DNA from: Ipomoea triloba
Taxonomy: Eukaryota > Streptophyta > Magnoliopsida > Solanales > Convolvulaceae
NCBI RefSeq assembly: GCF_003576645.1
Contig: NC_044922.1
Span: 4,802,026-4,866,025 of the forward strand
DNA: 64,000 nt
Direction of reading: 5' to 3'
This document shows positions 44,670-57,091 of this stretch, in pieces. A model generated the notes under the pieces. It saw nothing but the letters and a program-made list of their open reading frames with translations. It was not told the origin of the DNA and did no database searches. Made by a program: the position numbers and the translations under genes. Every line of letters starts with the position of its first letter. Position 1 is the stretch's first letter.

Positions 44670-46971
44670 CTACAGCAGGTTCCCAAACGGGTTGGTATTT
44701 TGTTGGTGCGTAGCATTATTTGCGGGGAATGCCCCGAACCCTGTGTCGCCGAAAGGATTGTGCGGGCCCATCAATGGATTCTGAGGCTGCAGGGGCTGAG
44801 GCGGGTATGCAGCAGGATGGAATGGGCCGAAGGGGTTTGCTTGAGGCGGGAGGGGCATTGGAGCGAGTTGGACAGATGGAGGTGCCGCAATAGCGTTAGA
44901 CATGGCAAATGGATCGGCTACTTCGAACGGGTTGGGGGCTGGCGCTCCGTATACGGGTTGCTGTGAGGCTCTGTAGGCGCCCTCGTCGTATAAACTGTTA
45001 AGAGTGAGCGAATCCAATCCACCAGCCTGCAAAGCAACCAACACAATACACGTTAAAACCACCAACTGTTGCAAAAATCCCCCGCCTAGACCACCTAAGC
45101 GCCCCTAGACCGAGGCGAATTGCTCCCTAGGCGTCCGCCTAACTCCTAACTTGGCCGACTCGGCCGAATTTGACCGAGTTAACTCGCCAACTCGGCCGAG
45201 TTAACTTGAACGAGTCGGCGTTATTTATATAAGTAAGAGAAGTAAGAGATAATATATATATATAAAATATGACATACACCCGCACACATGCATTATTTTT
45301 TTGTTTTTATAGGTCGCCGCCTAGGCACTACCTAGACCGCTTAGGAGCTAGTCTACCGCCCGACTACTGCAACCATGGTTAAAACTATCACCATGTTCAT
45401 CCATTAGTATGCCATTGAAGCATAACGGGGCTTACCAATTGCCTCTCCTGAGGCGTTGACAAGTTGGTGCCGGGAGTACTGACCAGGGCGAGTTCCCATC
45501 CTGTAGGATCGAAGTCTTTGGGCTGTACGGTTTCGGATGTGGTCCCTACACATATTTCATCTCATTAAAATGCCAATAGCTATATATTTTATCACGGAGC
45601 ACTATCGAGAACAAAAATCGAGAAAATTTACCAGATGGAACTATAGCCAAAGCCAACGCGTTGCTTTCCTCAATCGCAGATACATCTGACGTGGGAGCAT
45701 TTAACCCCTAACCAGCAAAGTAACGAGAAGTGAAAAAACGAGTAGCGGAAAGCAAATAGTTACGGTCATATGGTAAGGAAAGGAACAGAAGACTAACAAG
45801 TAGATCATCGGTTTCAAATTTGACAGGAGGCACGGGGGCAGGAATCTCAGTGGTTGAAACTACAACATCCTCTGCTGGTTGTGGCGGGGGTGGGGGTTCA
45901 TCACCCAATTCTTTGTGTTCTTCGGATGGTGATAGTTCATCCTCTCCTTTATATGTCAACATAAGCCTCTCAGGGTATTCCTAATTTATCACAGAAAATG
46001 TTTTAACATAATTCTCTGATTTGCTATTTTTCCAACAACTTCAGAGATCAATCTAGACAACAACATAAAATCAGCAGTATTTTACAATGAATGAACATGC
46101 GTGTTAGATAAGCATAATACCAAAGTTTCTGTAGGAACGGATACTATCCGCGGGGCTTCTCTTATATACTCTTCCATGGTCACTAGGAAGGACTGCGGAG
46201 GCTGCAAATAGGAAACCAGTATACTACAAATTAAATCTTATGGATTTAAATTTATTTTTTAAAAAAATTGACGCAAAAAACCCGACTTTTTCCGTTACCT
46301 CTCTGAGTACGGGAAATTGGAAATTCCTAGCAAGTTCCAATCCTTTGCAAACTTCATAAAAATCAGATAGGCTTGCAGCCTGCATCATCGAAAACACCAA
46401 GGGAAAAGTTCTGAAATTGTTAACGTCATGATATAAAACCATATATACTAAGAAGGATTGAAGCAACACGGCAGTAAATACAATAGTGTGACCTGCTGGC
46501 CAGCTCTCTTATAGATGTCAAGGGCCTTGATAGCTTCATGACGTGGCATCTCGAAAAACTGAAATGAAAGAAAAATGTCAGAAAAACAACCAGAGATATA
46601 ATCTGAAGGATTAATCTAATCTAGTGGGTTCAATCAGTCAATGCACCTTGTCAACAAGATTAATTATTCCGTCATTGATAGCACAATAAATTTTAAAGCT
46701 CTCCTTGAGGACCTGAAAGGTGATATAAGCAATCTTCAGACCAGTATTAATAAGCAGAACATACAGGCCCAGGTTAGTTAGCTACAAAACCTTATGTTCC
46801 GATATTTTTATTTCTTTAGAACTTCCTTAGTTCCTTCACTGGAAGAAACCATATCCACTACACAATTAAAACTAGAAATCTACTTTGCACTCAACGACAA
46901 AATAAGTAAACTACATACCAGGGCTAGTGCATATTGTATCACATAATTTCCAACAGCTGCTCCTTCAGGCT

Positions 46972-47002
<31 letters not shown>

Positions 47003-50000
47003 CATAAATTATTTCACCTCCCATATCACACAATATAATGAACTCTGAAGTCTCTCGAAATTAATTATTCAATAGCGGGAATTGACTGGTAGATGTAGCA
47101 TTAATCAAGCCTTATAAATTTACCCGGCATCCAATAAGGCGATAGAGCAACTGCTGCAAAGCTGGCAACTGGTCCAGAAGCTCTTCACTGTTCAATTCTC
47201 TAGTTTTGCTGTAGCCCTGCTACTCAGAGGATATAACAGAAGAAAAATGTCATGTTTAACCAAAGATGTAATAGTGTAAAGCCTAATTAACCCCACTCAA
47301 TCCTAATCTGCATTGGTATATGCAGTGATGTAATACGACCAATATTGTTTAGCCAAAGCCCAAAAATATTTCAAACGCATCATTAATAATAATAATAATA
47401 ATAATAATAACAACAATAATAATATAATACGGAGTAATAATAATAATAATAATAACCAAGTATTTAGAAACCCAAGGTAACCCAATGGTGTTGATCAAGT
47501 TAATTAAAAACTTTTGGTACTCAACTCAACTAAGCCCTAACCTCAATCCTATTATGTTCTAAATCAGTCATAAATCATTGGAATAGCATGTACTTCTATT
47601 TTTATTCCTTTTGTTTTTTGGTGGGGGATTGAAGGGATTAGATAAGTAGGACTAGAATATATTTCTTTTAAAAAAGAAAAAGAAAAAGAGAACCTTAAGT
47701 CTTAAGTCTTAACCCCCTAAAATCCTAAATTGTGGAAATTAGTTGTCTGTTCAAAATAATTTGCTTTCTCATATGTTGTAACCTTCAGATATCAATAATA
47801 TATGAACTAGAATATCATCAACAAATAATTTCTCAAACTCAATAATAATCAAAACATTGCTCCCCTCACAGAAAAAGTGCATGTCCTTCACTATGTTTTA
47901 GAAAATAAATTTAAAATTTGATAGGATAAATCATTAAATCATATTGTAACTCATGTTATAACAGAAAAATAGCAATAGAAACAAGGATTCCATCTCAATT
48001 CCAGTCAATGAATTAGGAAACACCTTTTCTTGCCCCTGGGCAGGTTTAGGAAGCCGCTCAGCTTCAATGTCATACTTGAGAACCCTAAAGCATTCAAGCC
48101 GTTCTTCCAAAAAGAGTGCATATGTGCGTACCCATGCAGAGCAATCCCAAGCTGGGTAAAAGGAATAATAGGTTTGTTCAAAACTTGAATAAATCACAAG
48201 ATAAATCTAAGAATATCAACTTCTAACAGTGAAAGCAAAACTTGGGGGTTTGGGAGGAAGAAAATTGAACCATCCTACAATATTCCTACTAACCAATAGG
48301 GCTTGAATCATCCTTGAAATTGGACATTTGAAGAACACGACCTCTTTGCTGGAAATTCAGAAGTTCCTCACGAAATGTGGGATCACCTTCCCTCAATGTT
48401 CTATGGATTACTATGAGTGTTTTCAGTGCCACCTATATGGTATAAAACAATAATTATAAGTAAAATGCTTATCATATCTGGAGCAAGGATGAATCAACAT
48501 ATGAAATATGTTTAAAAAATCAGTTATTTTACAAAATGCCTTTTTTTCCTGTTTTTATTTGTCTAATTACTTCAGAAGAAAAAAAATACTGGATAATTCT
48601 CTCAAGGCTTATTGGCCAAACATTGTAAAATTGGTAGTTTAGTACCAAAATTTGAAATAGTGGTGCAATTCTAGCCTATTTTTTCACTTGACCCCCAAAA
48701 ATTCCAATTTGATTTGAATATGCCAACAATTTTATTAATTAAAAATTGATTAAATAATAAAATATTTTATTCATTTTTTTCCATTAGACATTATTTTCAC
48801 AAAAGTATCAATTAGTTCAATATATATTGATTATTTATGTTTCTACAAAAGATGTTACTAATCATTCTCTATTATGTATGACAAACATATAAGCCAATTC
48901 AAATTGAATTGATTCTTTTTTGGGGATCAAGTTAAAAATTTGGCTAGAATGACACCCTTTTGATACTAAATTATTAACTTAAAAAGGTTTGACTAGAATT
49001 GTCACAAGGTACAAAAGGGTTGAAATTTTTTAACCAGTAAGGCCTTCTCACAGTTATCATCCATTTTTCTTGCAAAGCCACCAAGGTTTAATTACTACAC
49101 TAGAGTATGATGCAAAGAATGAAACAATTCATCTTAATTTTGTAAGAATTGACTCCTCAACTCCCTCTTGTCCTGAACTATACACGCCAGAGTATGTGTA
49201 AAGATACAAAGACTATACAATATCAAGTATGCATTACAAATACTCCATCCCATAACACACACAGAAGAGAAAGCCACAAAAAGGTTGATTGTCAGGTCCT
49301 TGGGTGATTAATTGAAAATTCAACACCAATTTACTTTTCGTTCAACCTCCCTAGAATGCACTCTATAAGTGATTGCTTTATGTAGAGCAAAGTTTTCATC
49401 CTTGAAGAAAAGAAGTGGCAAAATGGCCAGGAAACTATACATTCATAACTAAAGAATAGCACTGAGAAAACTTCTAAGAAAAACAATGCATTTAAGATAT
49501 TGCAAGGCCTTAATTTAACCAATCTTCAAAATTAACTATGAAGCATAGCATGATTCTAGCAGCTATGATCTTCTATATGAATTCATCTTTCCAACAATAT
49601 CATTTTTACTATCGCCAAATGTCAAAAACATCAGAGTATTTCATATTAGCTACTAATGTACAAGACCCATTAGGATAAACTGATGGGAGCATATTGCATG
49701 TCACCTTATCACTCACTATGCTCTAACCATAACAGTTCTACCTACAAATACCTCTTATGACTTTCACAATCAGATCCAGAAAAGAGCCCCAAAAAACTTT
49801 GGAACATTCACAGGTCCTCAAATTTGTAACTATTTGGATTGAAAGGTTTGCAGAGAACTACTCAAAATGGCAATATGCTGGTTATAAACTAAGCACCAAA
49901 TAAATAACAATGGAAAAGAAAGGAAATAAAGAACTAGAAATAGATACCATACTTGTGTGTTGTGTTTTTTTTATAAAGAAAATCATCCCTAAAGAAGAAT

Positions 50001-50863
50001 GCAATTACATAGATAAGAAAACAAGCAACTTATTGTTTAAAGTATCATTGTTCATCAGATATTCAAAGGACCAAAATTTATTTTTAAAAATGCAATTTGC
50101 ATTGAAACAGTGAAATCAGGCCAACAAGACTTCAAGTTAGCAAAGAGAAAGAGCATATCATATGAATTCAGCCCTATTTTCAAATTGCAGTTCGTACCGT
50201 CCAGTTGTGTGTCTTTGCTAATCTCCTAGCAAGTGCATGAATGCAGTATGCAACATCAGCCCTAGGCCGCACTGCAGATGTATAAACCATAATTTCTGCA
50301 ACAACAAACAACCAAATACAATAACTCCAGTTTAACACTTCATCTTCAACCATTCTTAATGAAAGAAAAGATGAGCCAGACCCTAAACACAAACATTTCC
50401 TTAAAAAATCCAATACAGAAAAATAAAAAAGCACAAATTTTTACAATATATTCTTCAAGAACAAAAGAAAAAACCGAATCCCAGACACAGTTCGTGCACA
50501 GCAAATAGATCTAAAGCAAGATTGAAGAACACTCACTTCTGAGATGTCGCTCTTTGGGTGGGCACTCGACATGATTAGTAGCCTTAACGATCGCCACATC
50601 GACATCCTAAACAACGAAAAATCGGGCATCGAAGATCAGCAATTAACCGCAATTCAATCGACACAATATCACCAAAAAACCCCAAACACAATGCTCGAAG
50701 ACATAGAAATAGAGAAGCCAAAGGATATAGACACGGAGAGACAATGAAATGAAATGAAAGGAGAAAATAAGACCTTGAAATCGCTATTGACATGGGCGAG
50801 GCCGACTTTGGTGTGATCTTTGAGAGCCCCATAGGCTTTCCTCCATGTTTGTAGCGTTCCCAT
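44670..50863 (-). CDS. PICALM1: ANTH-domain clathrin assembly protein (AP180/PICALM1 type)
   Basis: The product is an endocytic adaptor that binds phosphoinositides at the plasma membrane and recruits clathrin and cargo. Fifteen exons (50863-50774, 50606-50537, 50295-50198, 48432-48294, 48151-48024, 47216-47124, 46969-46919, 46712-46647, 46558-46493, 46379-46299, 46201-46121, 45980-45798, 45707-45632, 45545-45436, 45026-44670) join in phase to 562 residues. The ANTH domain fills about residues 25-320. It starts [21 protein letters not shown] and includes the lipid-binding region [11 protein letters not shown] and helices through [19 protein letters not shown]. The tail has a Pro/Glu-rich stretch, a [10 protein letters not shown] motif and repeated NPF or DPF motifs ([30 protein letters not shown] at the end), as in family members that bind EH and adaptor proteins. 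Closest recalled Arabidopsis relatives are At1g14910 and At2g01600. Confidence 0.95.
45064..45378. mobile_element. GC-rich inverted-end element in the ANTH gene intron 14
   Basis: It starts CTGTTGCAAAAATCCCCCGCC and ends CGACTACTGCAACCATGG, so the ends are mirrored (GTTGCA / TGCAAC). Near-terminal words CGCCTAGACC and CTAGACCGCTTAGG also mirror each other. The centre repeats GGCCGAGTTAACT and CGACTCGG. A shorter relative lies in PGM intron 2 at 15.93-16.02 kb. Confidence 0.5.
46974..47004. repeat. long poly-A tract in an intron
   Basis: About 28 consecutive A residues on the plus strand (T on the coding strand) lie just upstream of exon 7's acceptor. They form the polypyrimidine tract of that intron. 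The true length is probably uncertain because of sequencing slippage. Confidence 0.8.
47383..47456. repeat. (AAT)n microsatellite in an intron
   Basis: AAT/TAA repeats are interrupted by CAACAAC and by a TACGGAGTA 9-mer at 47428-47436. The Leu-rich open frame on the opposite strand is an artefact of this repeat. Confidence 0.9.
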
Positions 50864-51333
50864 CTCTCTCTCCCCACCGTTGGCTCCCGATCCCTCTGTG
50901 ATCTCTCTCTCTAGAAGATTTCTTGAGGCCTGGAATTTTTCTCCAGTGAGGACAAGAGAGAGAAGCAAACAACTTTTTTTGGGGCAAAATTCTTTCAATC
51001 AGTTGGACCGGGGTGGCTTTTGGCGGCCCCTCCAATTGGTTGTCTCATCATTTTGCTTAATACATTCAATTCCATGAAATGGAATACCTTAACAACTGTA
51101 CTTTTTATTATTATAATTATATTTTTTTGGTCTCCATCTGAATATTTGATACCATTTTGACATTGGAGTATAATTCTAGAGAAGTCATTAGGTTGATTAA
51201 AGAATATATATTTTGGGTAAAAGGAAGTTCTACATTATTTCTTTCACATAGAAACTTAGCAATGACATGTAATTGTACAAAATTGAATTATACAGGATGC
51301 ACCATAATAATTCAAAAGACGAGAAATGAACAA
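50864..51333. promoter_or_regulatory. ANTH gene leader and promoter region
   Basis: Immediately upstream of the start codon (minus strand) is a pyrimidine/purine tract with GAGAGAGA words (50865-50920), typical of a plant 5' leader. Farther out the DNA is AT-rich. No TATA box was chosen. Confidence 0.4.
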
Positions 51334-51432
51334 AATGAGAAACTATAAACAAGGAAATATGTAGAAAATGAGAAATCATAAATAAGGAAATATGTAGAAA
51401 ATGAGAAACCATAAATAAGGAAATATGTAGAG
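51334..51432. repeat. 36-bp tandem repeat, about three copies
   Basis: AAATGAGAAA(C/T)(C/T)ATAAA followed by AAGGAAATATGTAG repeats three times with a few substitutions. The minus-strand open frames here are repeat-derived. Confidence 0.8.
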
Positions 51433-52289
51433 ATAGTTTGGCTTTTCCTGCTTAACATTTTAAAAACAAATATTGGAGTAGTAAATATGATTGTCATGTT
51501 AACTCAAAGTTCCCCAGAAACCCTATCTTTTTTCTGTTACTCCAGGCAGCTCATTACCGAAGCTCAAATTACTGTCAATTTGACTATAGAAACATAACAA
51601 CACCCTTGTGTGTGTGTTCATTTTTTAAAAAATGAACCAAACATTAAAAAAAAAATAGCCACAAAAATCTAATTAAATGAGCCATTTTCGAAGGTTTCTT
51701 TCAAACCCTAAAAACATAATAAGCCATTTTCGAAGGTTTCTAAACAAACCCTAAAAACATAAGAATTCAATTCATTTGAAAGTTATTTCAAATGTTTAAT
51801 TTGTTTACACTTCAAAAAAGAAAATCAACATACATGCTCGGTAGGGCTAAGGAGTGGTATCCTTGCCATCGAACTTGAACTTTCAAACCAACCACGAGCG
51901 AGAGAACTAAAACGGTTACCGAAACAAGCGATGCTTGGATTTTCGACTCCGACCATGGCTTCGACCTTAACCCTTGAAGCCCAAATCGGCAACTCCAACA
52001 TAGACATCGACATTAGATCTTGAAACCCTCATCTTTAACCTCAACTCTAATTCATCTTGTTTTTGCATGTAATTCGATAAAATACTTTAACGAGTGTTAA
52101 GGATGGATTCATCCATGAAAGAGGGGCAATTGCAAGATGGCATAGAGTTGATGTGGAACACGGATGGATTTAGACAATCCAACACGGAGTGGGCTAGAAA
52201 AATCTCAACCCATGTAAAAAACGGGTCGGGCTTCGCCAACCCGTTTCTAGATGAACCCGAGACGGACTGGCCTGTTTTGACAGGCCATA
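51433..52289. other. intergenic DNA, no recognised gene
   Basis: A short direct repeat (GAGCCATTTTCGAAGGTTTCT / AAGCCATTTTCGAAGGTTTCT) lies at 51680 and 51722. The region 51830-52330 is GC-richer and open on both strands for 60-80 codons, but I recognise no domain. It may be retroelement debris. Confidence 0.35.
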
Positions 52290-52525
52290 GCAATGGCACG
52301 CATGTTGCACGGTTAAAGACCATAATTTTTGGGTAAAATAAAGTTCTAGATTATTTACTGAAGTCTTTAGGTGAGAGGGTAAAATAAAGTTCTAGATTAT
52401 TTGTATAGATAGTTACTGAAGTCTTTAGGTGATTAAAGACCATAATTTTTTGTGTAAAATGAAGTTATAGATTATTTTTCACGTATTTAGTAATTAGCAA
52501 TGGCACGCATGTTGCACGGTTGCGT
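52290..52525. repeat. local direct repeats
   Basis: GCAATGGCACGCATGTTGCACGGTT occurs at about 52291 and again at about 52497. Between them GGTAAAATAAAGTTCTAGATTATTT and GAAGTCTTTAGGTGA each occur twice, with TTAAAGACCATAATTTTT also twice. Repeated slippage or nested insertions are likely. Confidence 0.75.
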
Positions 52526-52969
52526 GAAAATGAGTTATTTAGGATGTAGCACAAACCGAGAAATATAGGAGTGAGATTCAATAAATGAGAAAATATTGAA
52601 TGAATTTTGAGAGAATGTGAATCCTATTAATCAAGAAAGAAATATGCAATGAATATAATATGAATTTAATTTCATTGAGGAATAGATTCAAAAATTATTT
52701 TATAGTGTTTGGTTGAATTATGGAATAGAAATGCAATAGACATTCAAATAACAAAATTAACATCCACATTGATATATGTATGTATACACATAACAATAAC
52801 ACCACCACCACAACAATAACAACAACAACAATTATTATTATTATTATAGTACATAAAAAAAGCTAATAATTAAAATAAAATTTGGTATTAACAAAAATAA
52901 AGAAAAAATAAAATTTGGTATTAACAAAAATAAAGCCTATAAACAAATAGATAAATACACACAACAACA

Positions 52970-52974
52970 ACGAC

Positions 52975-53042
<68 letters not shown>
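52970..53042. repeat. (AAT)n / (ATT)n microsatellite
   Basis: A run of AAT repeats passes directly into a run of ATT repeats, forming a palindromic microsatellite of about 65 bp. The identical tract reappears at 54713-54785 in the second block copy. Confidence 0.9.
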
Positions 53043-53043
<1 letters not shown>

Positions 53044-53347
53044 GAATACATTTTTAACACATGACAAAAATAGAGCGATAAGGATAAATTAGGTATTACT
53101 TGTATCAAATATAGGTTACGATATTTGTGAGAACTTATATGAATGGTATAATATTAGGGTTTTCCTTCGAATAGTTATTCTCCTTGCAAAGAGAATAGAT
53201 CATGCTCGTATGGACAACTTAACTGGTCACAGGGGTGAAGTTGCTCGAAGTCATGGATTAACAAAATTTATAAAAATAAAAAAAAAAACACGGTGGCAAT
53301 TTGATATACCTGCACCTTACCCCTTCCATATATATAATTGTGTCAAA

Positions 53348-53466
53348 ACCACTTTCTCAACCTACTAAAGCTACAAAAAGTCAATATCGCCTCTATTGAG
53401 ACTCAAACGCACAACCTTTCATATGAGAGTGTAACCAAATGCCACTAGACCACAAGGCCTTGACAA
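53348..53466 (-). mobile_element. tRNA-derived SINE, minus strand (also at 55091-55209)
   Basis: On the minus strand it reads AAGGCCTTGTGGTCTAGTGGCA (A-box region), CACTCTCATATGAAAGG and then TGCGTTTGAGTCTCAATAG (B box). The tail follows with TTGACTTTTTGTAGC and TAGTAGGTTGAGAAAGTGG. Same family as 40.1 and 61.7 kb. Confidence 0.6.
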
Positions 53467-53518
53467 TACAAGCTTGGTGTTAATATTGAAAAAATCTATT
53501 TCAGAATGTATGGTAGAT

Positions 53519-54031
53519 CCATTTCCATTTTTTGTCTTACTGTTATTGGGACATTGCCAATTTTAGTCCACTTCATTAATTTTTGTCACAATGCGGCCAG
53601 TCTTATTTAGTCCTTGCCACTTTTAGTCCACGTTAAAATTTTCGTCAAATGGCCATCCAAAATAGGGGTATTTTTGGTCTTTTCATGCTTTGGTCATCTC
53701 CTTGACCCTTTGCAGTGGTTTTCCTTACACATTTTCATCCAATGAAGAGGTCCGACGAAAGCCATGTGAGCCACATTACAAACCCATGTCTTTCAACGGA
53801 CCTCTTTATTGGATGAAAATGTATAAGGAAAACCTCTGCAAAGGATAAAGGAGATGACCAAAGCATGAAAAGACCAAAATACCCCTGTTTTGGACGGTTA
53901 TTTAACACAAATTTTAACAGTGGACTAAAAGTGGTAAGAACTAAATAAGACTGGCCGCAATGTGGCAAAAATTAATGAAGTGGACTAAAATTGGCAATGC
54001 CCCAATAACAGTAGGACCAAAAATGAAAATG
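53519..54031. mobile_element. near-continuous palindrome / foldback element (also at 55262-55774)
   Basis: The left end (CATTTCCATTTTTTGTCTTACTG...) and the reverse complement of the right end (CATTTTCATTTTTGGTCCTACTG...) align over about 240 bp each. They meet at a small loop near GTCCGACGAAAG...CTTTCAACGGAC. Shared words include TTATTGGG.CATTGCCAATTTTAG, TAATTTTTG.CACA, GGTCTTTTCATGCTTTGGTCAT and TTGGATGAAAATGT. The 77-codon open frame at 53968-53735 lies inside and is not a gene. Confidence 0.75.
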
Positions 54032-54503
54032 ACTCTTAGGTCAATTGTTATATGTAATGTGTTTGTATAAGGTAATGTCAAAAGTTTTTAGCTAACCAAT
54101 TAAAAGACCTTTCACGCTTAACATGTTGGAAGAACTCAATTACATTTTTTTTAGTGGAATAATGTCACTCTATTAATAGGAAAAAAAAAAAAAACTTTTA
54201 CATGTGAATAACGATGATAGGTAGGTGCCACATACCCTTACTTTGAAAGGGAGACAAATCCCTTCTTCACAATGAAACTGTGACTAAAGTCTAAGCACAT
54301 CCAAGAAGTACAAAAGTGTCAACAAGTATAGATTAGAAGTAAAGAATAAAGCAAGGTGTAAAACTATTAGCCAAGACTAAATCAAATTGAAATCCAAGAA
54401 TCAAGAAGATGAGATCAATGTTAAACCAATCCCAATTCAATTACTTTTTTTTTTTTTTTTCAAAAGTCAAGTATATATTTAAAGTTTTTTTTTTTTTTTT
54501 TTT

Positions 54504-54504
54504 N
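54504..54504. other. single-N gap in a poly-T run
   Basis: One undetermined base sits between a T run and the restart of the duplicated block. A second identical junction is at 56247. Confidence 0.95.
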
Positions 54505-54717
54505 ATCCACATTGATATATGTATGTATACACATAACAATAACACCACCACCACAACAATAACAACAACAACAATTATTATTATTATTATAGTACATAAA
54601 AAAAGCTAATAATTAAAATAAAATTTGGTATTAACAAAAATAAAGAAAAAATAAAATTTGGTATTAACAAAAATAAAGCCTATAAACAAATAGATAAATA
54701 CACACAACAACAACGAC

Positions 54718-54786
<69 letters not shown>

Positions 54787-56246
54787 GAATACATTTTTAA
54801 CACATGACAAAAATAGAGCGATAAGGATAAATTAGGTATTACTTGTATCAAATATAGGTTACGATATTTGTGAGAACTTATATGAATGGTATAATATTAG
54901 GGTTTTCCTTCGAATAGTTATTCTCCTTGCAAAGAGAATAGATCATGCTCGTATGGACAACTTAACTGGTCACAGGGGTGAAGTTGCTCGAAGTCATGGA
55001 TTAACAAAATTTATAAAAATAAAAAAAAAAACACGGTGGCAATTTGATATACCTGCACCTTACCCCTTCCATATATATAATTGTGTCAAAACCACTTTCT
55101 CAACCTACTAAAGCTACAAAAAGTCAATATCGCCTCTATTGAGACTCAAACGCACAACCTTTCATATGAGAGTGTAACCAAATGCCACTAGACCACAAGG
55201 CCTTGACAATACAAGCTTGGTGTTAATATTGAAAAAATCTATTTCAGAATGTATGGTAGATCCATTTCCATTTTTTGTCTTACTGTTATTGGGACATTGC
55301 CAATTTTAGTCCACTTCATTAATTTTTGTCACAATGCGGCCAGTCTTATTTAGTCCTTGCCACTTTTAGTCCACGTTAAAATTTTCGTCAAATGGCCATC
55401 CAAAATAGGGGTATTTTTGGTCTTTTCATGCTTTGGTCATCTCCTTGACCCTTTGCAGTGGTTTTCCTTACACATTTTCATCCAATGAAGAGGTCCGACG
55501 AAAGCCATGTGAGCCACATTACAAACCCATGTCTTTCAACGGACCTCTTTATTGGATGAAAATGTATAAGGAAAACCTCTGCAAAGGATAAAGGAGATGA
55601 CCAAAGCATGAAAAGACCAAAATACCCCTGTTTTGGACGGTTATTTAACACAAATTTTAACAGTGGACTAAAAGTGGTAAGAACTAAATAAGACTGGCCG
55701 CAATGTGGCAAAAATTAATGAAGTGGACTAAAATTGGCAATGCCCCAATAACAGTAGGACCAAAAATGAAAATGACTCTTAGGTCAATTGTTATATGTAA
55801 TGTGTTTGTATAAGGTAATGTCAAAAGTTTTTAGCTAACCAATTAAAAGACCTTTCACGCTTAACATGTTGGAAGAACTCAATTACATTTTTTTTAGTGG
55901 AATAATGTCACTCTATTAATAGGAAAAAAAAAAAAAACTTTTACATGTGAATAACGATGATAGGTAGGTGCCACATACCCTTACTTTGAAAGGGAGACAA
56001 ATCCCTTCTTCACAATGAAACTGTGACTAAAGTCTAAGCACATCCAAGAAGTACAAAAGTGTCAACAAGTATAGATTAGAAGTAAAGAATAAAGCAAGGT
56101 GTAAAACTATTAGCCAAGACTAAATCAAATTGAAATCCAAGAATCAAGAAGATGAGATCAATGTTAAACCAATCCCAATTCAATTACTTTTTTTTTTTTT
56201 TTTCAAAAGTCAAGTATATATTTAAAGTTTTTTTTTTTTTTTTTTT
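54505..56246. repeat. 1,742-bp block, second copy
   Basis: This copy matches 52762-54503 in length and, by eye, in sequence. It ends in a T run at the N at 56247. After that N, a third partial copy (56248-56306) repeats only the last 60 bp or so (T run, CAAAAGTCAAGTATATATTT, T run) before unique sequence resumes. Confidence 0.85.
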
Positions 56247-56306
56247 NTTTTTTTTTTTTTTTTCAAAAGTCAAGTATATATTTAAAGTTTTTTTTTTTTT
56301 TTTTTT

Positions 56307-57091
56307 AAAGTTACAAATTTTAAATATTTTCAAATAATTTAAAGAAATCGTTTTCTTGTTTTAGTAACACCTCAAAGGGTGACAATGTAGTCCAACCTCT
56401 GATTAAGTTAGAAGAGACCAACGTCATCTCATCCATACCCCATGAGTAAAAACCCTTTTCTTTAAACAAAACAATGAAACTTTACTACCCATGCTTTGGG
56501 CAAGATGAGGTAATACTAGTCGACATATTATTGACTACAACCAAAATACTAATACCCGAATTTTAATTGATACAACCAAAATATAAATACCCGATACCCG
56601 ATATTTTAGTTGATACAACCAAAATACAAATGGCTGATATTTAAGTTGAAACTAAAAGTATGACACCACCTAACACCATCTAAATTAGATGTTTCCCACC
56701 TAAGATGCTCCAAGAATCCCCCTAAACAATGTAACTTATGTAGTGACAACCATTCTTATTCTTTGGTTGAACTACAATAAAATAAACCTAGATTTTAGAC
56801 AATGTTTTGAAAAGGGTTTATTAATCAAATAAAAAAAGACTTATTTCATAATCTTCACAAGACCAATTCATCTTTTTACCTGTCAATGTGTCATTTCCAT
56901 TCACAGTTTGGAGCAGAATACAAGTAATTTCTACCCAGTCCAAACATCCAGCCTGTAAAGCACTATCTTTGGTGTAAAGAATCTGAAATGGTTTCTCTTC
57001 TGAACAACATTGTCCCTAAACAAGAATCCACAGACATTTGAAGTTTCCTGTACTATATTTGCATTTCATTCATGTTTTTTTTTGGTGCTTT
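56307..57091. other. region downstream of the ARM-repeat gene
   Basis: No gene is apparent. At 56535-56645 the words CAACCAAAATA and ATACCCGATA recur three times, giving a degenerate short repeat. The last 200 bp before 57092 would be the minus-strand 3' untranslated region. Confidence 0.4.

Larger units (their letters stand above)
52762..54503. repeat. 1,742-bp block, first copy (probable assembly duplicate)
   Basis: The block begins ATCCACATTGATATATG and ends in a T run against a single N at 54504. The same 1,742 bases follow at 54505-56246. Landmarks including an (AAT)n tract, a SINE, a foldback and two poly-T runs are offset by exactly 1,743 wherever I checked. Equal length even in the microsatellite points to one locus represented twice. 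Confidence 0.85.

Noticed and set aside
44607..44966. 119-codon plus-strand frame opposite the last ANTH exon
   Set aside because: It is antisense to the NPF/Pro-rich tail. It has no domain and no splice or start context, while the minus frame is a clear family match.
47303..47485. Leu-rich minus-strand frame
   Set aside because: It is a translation of the (AAT)n microsatellite in an intron of the ANTH gene.
53735..53968. 77-codon minus-strand frame repeated identically at 55478-55711
   Set aside because: It lies wholly inside the foldback palindrome and is duplicated only because the block is duplicated. It has no recognised domain.
54409..56337. Frames with an undetermined residue spanning the Ns (54409-54609, 56152-56337)
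   Set aside because: They run through poly-T and microsatellite DNA and the single-N junctions, giving Phe and Thr/Ile runs rather than proteins.
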